Below, one piece after another: positions 43,850 through 48,756 of a stretch of 48,756 nt of DNA. How positions within the stretch are numbered: the first letter of the stretch is position 1; the number at the start of each line of letters is the position of its first letter. Source of the stretch: an uncultured Alphaproteobacteria bacterium. Lineage in GTDB: Bacteria; Pseudomonadota; Alphaproteobacteria; RF32; CAG-239. The position numbers and the translations under genes are program-made. The notes below the pieces were generated by a model. That model saw only the letters and a program-made list of their open reading frames with translations, was not told the DNA's origin and did not search any database. Location: positions 1-48,756 of the forward strand of contig CALXYD010000007.1 in NCBI GenBank assembly GCA_944392865.1, in the 5' to 3' direction.

Positions 43850-45412
43850 ATGAGATTTCGGCAAAATACCGTTGAGTTTCTGAGTCTGTGCGGGGCGTTG
43901 GTATTTTTTGCGCTTTTCTTTTATCAGACGACAAACAACATTTACCGAATCGACGGGACGTTTATGGACTTTTCGCTTGCCGGCTGGGCGGCGATGCTGG
44001 CGCTGTGGGGCGCGGGGCTATGGCGTTATTTTAAGCAACGGAAAGCCGGCGTGCTTATCTTTGCGGTGCAGGCGGCGGTTGTCTGCTATGCGTTTGATTG
44101 CTGGCGGCTGTTTATTTATGCGGCTGATTTGATGATGAAACCGTATATTCTGGGTATTGTGGCGGCGGAAGCGGCGGTGTTTTTAATTGCGGTGTTCGGG
44201 CGCTACAAAACGGCGGCGCTAAACGCGTTGGCGGCAGGGCTTGTCATTTTCTTCGGCTATTACATAATGTATCCGCTTTTGTTGCCGTTGCCGGCGACGA
44301 TGATGATTGCGGTATTGCTGATGTTGATTTATCCGCTGATGACAGGAACGGCGAGAGCGCGCAAGCTTGCCGGCGGTGTATGGGCGGTGAGTTTTCTGGC
44401 GTTTGCCGGGTTGATGTTTAGGTTTTGGCTGAATGCGCCGGGGATACATTTTTATGAACGCGAAGTGGCGAAACCGGCGGAGAAGGTTAAAGTCAGCGTG
44501 GTGGTGCCGATTTACAATGTGGAGAAGTATCTTGAGCCGTGTTTGGACAGTTTGCGCAAGCAGACGCTTAAAGATATTGAAATTATCTGCGTCAATGACG
44601 GCTCAACCGACAAATCAGGCGAGATTTTGGCGGAATATGCGGCGCACGACAAGCGCTTTAAGGTCATCACGCAGGAAAATCAATACGTCGGGGCGGCGCG
44701 CAACCGCGGGATTGAGGCGGCGCGCGGCGAATATATCGGCTTTATGGATAGCGATGACTTTGTCTCGCCCGATTATTTTGAAGATTTATACAACGCGGCG
44801 AAAAAATATAATACCGATGTCGCGATTGCCGAACAGGTGTATACTATTGACCAAGAGCCTTTTATCTGGGAAAAATTTTTGAATACGTTTAAGAAAGGCC
44901 TTTCCAGACGCCAGACGCTCTCTTTCTTTCTGCATGACAAAACTTTACTTGAGGCTTTTAACCTCTATGAAATAGTCTATGGTTCTTATGTTTGGGACAA
45001 GATTTACAGCCGTAAACTTTTAAATAATCATAAGTTACGTTTTTCACCTTATCGGTCGGTATATGAAGATAATTATTTTTCCATACCGGCGGTTATGTAT
45101 AGCGGGCGCGTTGCGGTTGCCCATAACGGCCAGTATTACTATAGCCGTATCAACAACGGGATGTCAACGCAAACCGAGCATTCGCCCAAAGATCAGGCGG
45201 CAGAAACGTTCGCAGATCTTTATAACCTGATAAACAATGCGGATATGCCGTCGGATGAAAAAGATAAATGGCTAGCGGTTGCCGATATGTACCGAACGCA
45301 TTGGATGACCGAATACTATTTTCTACTATCGCCTGAAAATCAGGAAATCTGGCGCGAGCGTTGGCATAAATATTTCCCCGATGACGATATTGACAAGGCA
45401 ATTGATGATTGA
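43850..45412 (+). CDS. Membrane-anchored family 2 glycosyltransferase
   Basis: 520 residues. The N-terminal ~200 residues contain about six hydrophobic segments; the family 2 GT domain begins at about 212 (KVSVVVPIYNVEKYLEPCLDSL), with nucleotide-binding VNDGSTDKSGE and the metal motif MDSDDF (D-x-D). It should add a sugar, from a nucleotide sugar on the cytoplasmic face, to a glycan. The membrane part sits before the GT domain, the reverse of the commoner order. The ribosome site AAGGA is good. It stands alone between the mla operon and an unknown gene. Confidence 0.87.
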   Translation: MRFRQNTVEFLSLCGALVFFALFFYQTTNNIYRIDGTFMDFSLAGWAAMLALWGAGLWRYFKQRKAGVLIFAVQAAVVCYAFDCWRLFIYAADLMMKPYILGIVAAEAAVFLIAVFGRYKTAALNALAAGLVIFFGYYIMYPLLLPLPATMMIAVLLMLIYPLMTGTARARKLAGGVWAVSFLAFAGLMFRFWLNAPGIHFYEREVAKPAEKVKVSVVVPIYNVEKYLEPCLDSLRKQTLKDIEIICVNDGSTDKSGEILAEYAAHDKRFKVITQENQYVGAARNRGIEAARGEYIGFMDSDDFVSPDYFEDLYNAAKKYNTDVAIAEQVYTIDQEPFIWEKFLNTFKKGLSRRQTLSFFLHDKTLLEAFNLYEIVYGSYVWDKIYSRKLLNNHKLRFSPYRSVYEDNYFSIPAVMYSGRVAVAHNGQYYYSRINNGMSTQTEHSPKDQAAETFADLYNLINNADMPSDEKDKWLAVADMYRTHWMTEYYFLLSPENQEIWRERWHKYFPDDDIDKAIDD

Positions 45413-45446
45413 GGCAAATAAATCGACGGCAGCGGAAAAATAATGT

Positions 45447-45474
45447 TTGACAAAAAATATTACCCTGCTATACT
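45447..45474 (+). promoter_or_regulatory. Near-consensus promoter of the 45507 gene
   Basis: TTGACA (45447-45452) and TATACT (45469-45474) are 16 bases apart: the best promoter match in the window. Confidence 0.75.
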
Positions 45475-45506
45475 TGGCAACGTATTCATATTAAAAACAT
45501 ATTTTT

Positions 45507-46172
45507 ATGGACGAAAAAGTTATCAAGACCATCTTATGGTCAGATGCAGAAGGGCTATTGGCCTCTCTTGCGAGTAAAAATTTGGGCAGGGCTGCAAACA
45601 AAAAGAAGCCGGCCGATTTTAGCGAGTTTATCAAAGCATATCCCGCGGTATCCCGCAGGCGTATGCTGGACTTTCTGGAAGACATCGCCATGCGCAACGC
45701 ATTCCGCGATGTTACTTCAGAAGCGACCAGTGCCGAGGATTGTTGCCTTTTCGCACCGGAAACGGCGACTTCGCTGGAAATTATCCTGCGCCATCTGAGA
45801 ACACTCAATACCGGCGGCATACTTAAGTCGCTATGGGGCTTTTTAGATGAAGACAGAAAGGCGGTTATCCACTTTGTCAAAAAAGGCAAAGACAGATGGT
45901 ACGCCGAGGCTTATTTTAACAGCCCCGAAGAATTGTCGGTATTGCATCTCTGGAGTGCGCCGGACGGAGAGAAGAGTTTTCTTCCGGTTACTTTTACCAG
46001 CGACCTGAGCAAAATCTCCGCCCAGGCGAGTGCGATGGGGGCTTTTTGCCTGCATGACTACCTGCCGCGCCACAAAGGCGATTTGCTTTCCAAGAAAGGG
46101 CATAAGAAACGCTCTTCCGAAAAGAAAAGCGAATCTTCGGGCAGGCGCCACGACAAGTGGGACAGCTTGTAA
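45507..46172 (+). CDS. Hypothetical protein, 221 residues
   Basis: I do not recognise this protein. It has no signal peptide or membrane segment. It holds a central soluble region (about 60-165) with two cysteines together (EDCCLFAPETATSL) and aromatic strands (DRWYAEAYFNSPEELSVLHLW), then a basic C-terminal tail (LSKKGHKKRSSEKKSESSGRR) that could bind nucleic acid. A near-consensus promoter precedes it but no ribosome site does; the ATG is 33 bases after the -10. A terminator lies 200 bases downstream. Confidence 0.6.
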   Translation: MDEKVIKTILWSDAEGLLASLASKNLGRAANKKKPADFSEFIKAYPAVSRRRMLDFLEDIAMRNAFRDVTSEATSAEDCCLFAPETATSLEIILRHLRTLNTGGILKSLWGFLDEDRKAVIHFVKKGKDRWYAEAYFNSPEELSVLHLWSAPDGEKSFLPVTFTSDLSKISAQASAMGAFCLHDYLPRHKGDLLSKKGHKKRSSEKKSESSGRRHDKWDSL

Positions 46173-46549
46173 AGCGGCGCGACTTGCAAAAAATTTTGGT
46201 ATTTTCGCTTAGCCGGACAAGGAAGCTTTCGGGCTTTTGGCGCCGGACGGGCGATTTTCCCAATGTACTTTGTACGTTCACAGAAAATTTGTTTTTACAA
46301 ATTTTTTGTTTTGCATGTTGAAAAAGGGAGCCGCGAGGTTCAGACTTTTTCCGAATTTTACTAGTGTTTATTTATTGAAGAACCCCGTTGCGAAACGCGG
46401 TTCTTTATTTTTGTGCGCGAATTTGGCGGGGCGTTGTTGTAAACCGGGGCGCGGCGCGGAGAGCGGGCGGTGTTTTTTGTGGGCAGAAAAAGTTTATGGT
46501 TGCAAGTTTTCAGCGGGCGGATATTTTAGAAGAAATAAGGAGTTTGCCA
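46173..46549 (+). other. 377-bp gene-free spacer with two hairpins
   Basis: No convincing gene. AAAATTTG (46284-46291) pairs with CAAATTTT (46298-46305), followed by TTGTTTTG. A terminator follows at 46378. GTACTTTGTAC at 46265-46275 is a short palindrome. The distance from the upstream stop leaves room for a small RNA (speculative). After 46412 a G-rich stretch leads to the lolC/E ribosome site. Confidence 0.4.
46378..46412 (+). terminator. Terminator before lolC/E
   Basis: AAGAACC (46378-46384) pairs with GGTTCTT (46399-46405), with CGTT/AACG inside, followed by TTTATTTTTG. Confidence 0.8.
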
Positions 46550-47809
46550 ATGTTTTTCTCAAAGTTTGAAAATATGGTCGCCGGCAGGTATCTGCGCGCC
46601 AAACGCAAAGAGGGGTTTATCTCCGTCATTACCTCGTTTGCTTTTATCGGCATTGCGCTCGGGGTGGCGACGCTGATTATCGTAACCTCAGTGATGAACG
46701 GTTTTAAGGAAGAGCTGCTCGGGCGTATTCTCGGCATTAACGGGCATATCAGCATTGCCGCCGTCCGCAACGCGCCGTTTGACAATTATTCCGACGCGGT
46801 CAAAATGCTGGAGGAGAGAATCCCCGGCGTTGACGTGGCTATCCCGATGGTGGAGAAGCAACTGCTGGCAACGGCAGGTAATACGGCTGAGGGCGTGATG
46901 GTGCGCGGCGTGCGCGGTATTGATTTGCAAAAGAAACAGGTTTTGCGCGACGGGTTTAAAGATTTTGACCTGAAACTGTTTGAGGGCGATATTGTCGTGC
47001 TGGGGGCAAGGCTTGCCAATAAACTCGGGGTTATGCCCGGCGATGAAATTACCCTGCTCTCGCCGAACGGAAAAATTACCATGTTCGGCACGGTGCCGCG
47101 GATGAAAAGCTATCGGGTGGCGGGAACTTTCAATTTCGGCATGTATGAATATGACGCGAATTTTGTGTTTATGCCGCTTGCCGCGGCGCAGAAATTCTTT
47201 TCGCTCGGCAACGGGGTAACGGGTATTGACGTTACGCTTAAAGACGAGGCCGACACAGATTATGTGCGCCAGGTTATCGGGGCGGCGATTGAAAGCTCCG
47301 GCAACAAGGCGTTTGTTTATGACTACCGGCAGACAAACTCCGCTTTTTTTAATGCGATTGACGTGGAACGCAACGTGATGTTTATCGTGCTGACGTTGAT
47401 TATTCTGGTAGCGGCGTTTAATATTATCACCGGGCTGATTATGCTGGTCAAAGACAAGGGGCGCGACATTGCGGTGTTGCGCACGATGGGGGCGACCAAA
47501 GGAATGGTTATGCGGATATTCTTTTTGGACGGCGCTTTTATCGGCGTGGTCGGGACGTTTCTCGGCGTGGTTCTGGCGTTGCTGTTTTGCGACAATATTG
47601 AAAATATCCGGCAATTTTTGCAATCCATTTCAGGGCGGGATTTGTTCGCGGCGGAAATTTACTTTTTATCCCAGTTACCGGCTAAAGTGGAAATGCCGGT
47701 GGTGTTGACGGTGGCGGGGATTTCGCTGTTGCTGTCTTTTTTAGCGACGCTGTATCCGGCGTACCGGGCGGCGAAAATGGATCCGGTGGAGGCTTTGCGT
47801 TATGAATAA
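46550..47809 (+). CDS. lolC: LolC/LolE lipoprotein-release permease
   Basis: 419 residues. It extracts lipoproteins from the inner membrane for delivery to LolA. Four membrane segments: one near residue 22-47 (SVITSFAFIGIALGVATLIIV), then three at the C-terminus (FIVLTLIILVAAFNIITGL, GAFIGVVGTFLGVVLALLF and VVLTVAGISLLLSFLATLYPAY), with a large periplasmic domain between: the FtsX/MacB fold. The end motif AAKMDPVEALRYE is typical. The frame opens at 46388, but AAGGAG (46537-46542) precedes ATG 46550 by seven bases. Overlaps lolD by eight bases. A single permease gene here suggests a LolF-like homodimer. Confidence 0.93.
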   Translation: MFFSKFENMVAGRYLRAKRKEGFISVITSFAFIGIALGVATLIIVTSVMNGFKEELLGRILGINGHISIAAVRNAPFDNYSDAVKMLEERIPGVDVAIPMVEKQLLATAGNTAEGVMVRGVRGIDLQKKQVLRDGFKDFDLKLFEGDIVVLGARLANKLGVMPGDEITLLSPNGKITMFGTVPRMKSYRVAGTFNFGMYEYDANFVFMPLAAAQKFFSLGNGVTGIDVTLKDEADTDYVRQVIGAAIESSGNKAFVYDYRQTNSAFFNAIDVERNVMFIVLTLIILVAAFNIITGLIMLVKDKGRDIAVLRTMGATKGMVMRIFFLDGAFIGVVGTFLGVVLALLFCDNIENIRQFLQSISGRDLFAAEIYFLSQLPAKVEMPVVLTVAGISLLLSFLATLYPAYRAAKMDPVEALRYE

Positions 47810-48536
47810 CGAAGAACAGAATAACAATGTTTTGGAATTAAGCGGCGTTGTCAAAACTTACAAACAGGGCAAACAGACGCTGGAAGTGTTGGCGGGCGTC
47901 AACCTTACGGTGCGGCCAAAGGAAATTGCCGCATTGGTCGGGCAGAGCGGCGCGGGAAAATCTACCCTGTTGCAAATCGCCGGGCTTCTGGACAGGCCGA
48001 CGGGCGGGCGCATTTTTATCAACGGCGAAGATATCAGCAAGGCTTCCGACGACCTGCGCACCCATCTTCGGCGCGACTATATCGGCTTTGTTTATCAATA
48101 CCATAACCTGCTGGGCGATTTTTCGGCGCTTGAAAACGTGATGATGCCGATGTTGATTGCCGGCAAGGATAAAAAGGCGGCGGCGGAACACGCGGCAATG
48201 CTTTTGGACAAGCTCCACCTGTCGCACCGCCTGAAACACCGTCCGGCGGAACTTTCGGGCGGCGAACAGCAGCGGGTGGCGATTGCGCGGGCGCTTGCCA
48301 ATTCGCCCAAACTGCTGCTTGCGGACGAACCGACCGGCAACCTTGACCCGAACACGGCGGAAGAAGTTTTCGGCGCTTTGCTCAACGTTATCAAAGAAAC
48401 CGGGTTGGCGGCGCTGATTGCCACGCACAATATGGAACTGGCGGCGCGGATGAACCGGCAATACCGCCTTAAAGACGGCGTTTTGGAAGATATTAACGAG
48501 CCGCTGTTTGCCAAAGTGCGCAAGAGTTTTTACTAA
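47802..48536 (+). CDS. lolD: LolD lipoprotein-release ATPase
   Basis: A 244-residue ABC ATPase. Walker A GQSGAGKST, Q-loop YQYHNLLGDFSALENVMMP (LolD-typical), signature LSGGEQQRVAIARAL, Walker B LLLADEPTGNLDP and switch His in ATHNMELA. It energises LolC/E. Start ATG lies in the end of lolC/E, so translation is coupled. Confidence 0.95.
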   Translation: MNNEEQNNNVLELSGVVKTYKQGKQTLEVLAGVNLTVRPKEIAALVGQSGAGKSTLLQIAGLLDRPTGGRIFINGEDISKASDDLRTHLRRDYIGFVYQYHNLLGDFSALENVMMPMLIAGKDKKAAAEHAAMLLDKLHLSHRLKHRPAELSGGEQQRVAIARALANSPKLLLADEPTGNLDPNTAEEVFGALLNVIKETGLAALIATHNMELAARMNRQYRLKDGVLEDINEPLFAKVRKSFY

Positions 48537-48640
48537 ACGAAAGATTTTATGCAAAACTGCGATTATTTGTGAAAAAAATGCTTGCAAAATTATTTTTTTG
48601 CGGTATTTTAGGGGCACTTCCGAGAAAGAGGGTAGCACTC

Positions 48641-48756
48641 GGGGCTTTGGATTGTGCAGTTCGGCCTTTTGGGGTTGGCGCAGAATTTGGGGCTTGAGCC
48701 GGAAATGTTCGGCGGGGCTTTGGATTGTGCGGTCTGGCCTTTTGAGGTTGGCGCAG
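48641..48756 (+). repeat. 43-bp direct repeat reaching the window edge
   Basis: Copies at 48641-48683 and 48714-48756 match at 39 of 43 bases, 73 bases apart (start GGGGCTTTGGATTGTGC, end GGTTGGCGCAG). The second copy ends exactly at the window edge, so the array may continue. It lies 104 bases after lolD. Confidence 0.85.

Noticed and set aside
46688-47623. Antisense frame opposite lolC/E
   Set aside because: Shadow frame, no start signal, no domain.

Overview
The window looks like chromosome from an anaerobic, Gram-negative member of the Alphaproteobacteria, probably an uncultured host-associated lineage (inference). Alphaproteobacterial marks are a ChpT-type histidine phosphotransferase, an F1 ATP synthase operon (atpHAGDC) with no Fo genes and with priA just upstream, trmFO beside squalene/phytoene-synthase-like genes, and a LexA gene whose promoter carries a GTTC-N7-GTTC direct repeat. 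An outer membrane is implied by LolC/E-LolD, an Mla-type MCE lipid transporter, two lipoproteins and a beta-barrel protein. Anaerobic life is suggested by HydG ([FeFe]-hydrogenase maturation), a reverse rubrerythrin, an iron-type alcohol dehydrogenase and an acetate kinase. I found no tRNA, rRNA, CRISPR array, phage module or intact insertion sequence.

Layout. 1-4336 is a minus-strand operon: an acetate-kinase-family enzyme, a zeta-toxin-like P-loop kinase, an acidic EF-hand secreted protein and a DsbA-like oxidoreductase. 4559-7735 carries an RsmB-family rRNA methyltransferase, a histidine phosphatase and a DUF805 membrane protein with a histone-H1-like tail. 8179-9548 is lexA-mtnN. 9719-13200 holds an esterase, two membrane-anchored CgeB-like glycosyltransferase paralogues and the reverse rubrerythrin. 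13281-21347 holds a thioredoxin-fold lipoprotein, an archaeal/eukaryotic-type prolyl-tRNA synthetase, a GNAT acetyltransferase, hydG, elbB, an M16 peptidase and two genes of unknown function. 21441-28269 is minus strand: a GtrII-like protein, Fe-ADH, a beta-barrel protein, then the trmFO operon with two squalene-synthase-like genes. 28416-37557 runs from an unknown secreted protein through chpT and priA to atpHAGDC. 37772-48536 holds a GT-C glycosyltransferase, a PfkB-family protein lacking its catalytic Asp, the mlaEFD-lipoprotein operon, a membrane GT2, an unknown gene and lolC/E-lolD.

The genes are mostly core housekeeping and envelope functions plus anaerobic metabolism. Promoters of the TTGnnn-16/17-TATAnT type and hairpin/T-tract terminators can be read at many transcription unit boundaries. 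Several gene-free spacers contain short GC-rich direct repeats. I did not see a complete new multi-gene system. The best leads are a degenerate squalene-synthase-like pair beside trmFO, a pair of apparently periplasmic GT-B proteins, a PfkB pseudoenzyme candidate, a histone-tailed DUF805 protein, a non-canonical acetate kinase next to a zeta-like kinase, a minimal epsilon subunit, and repeat families in the spacers.
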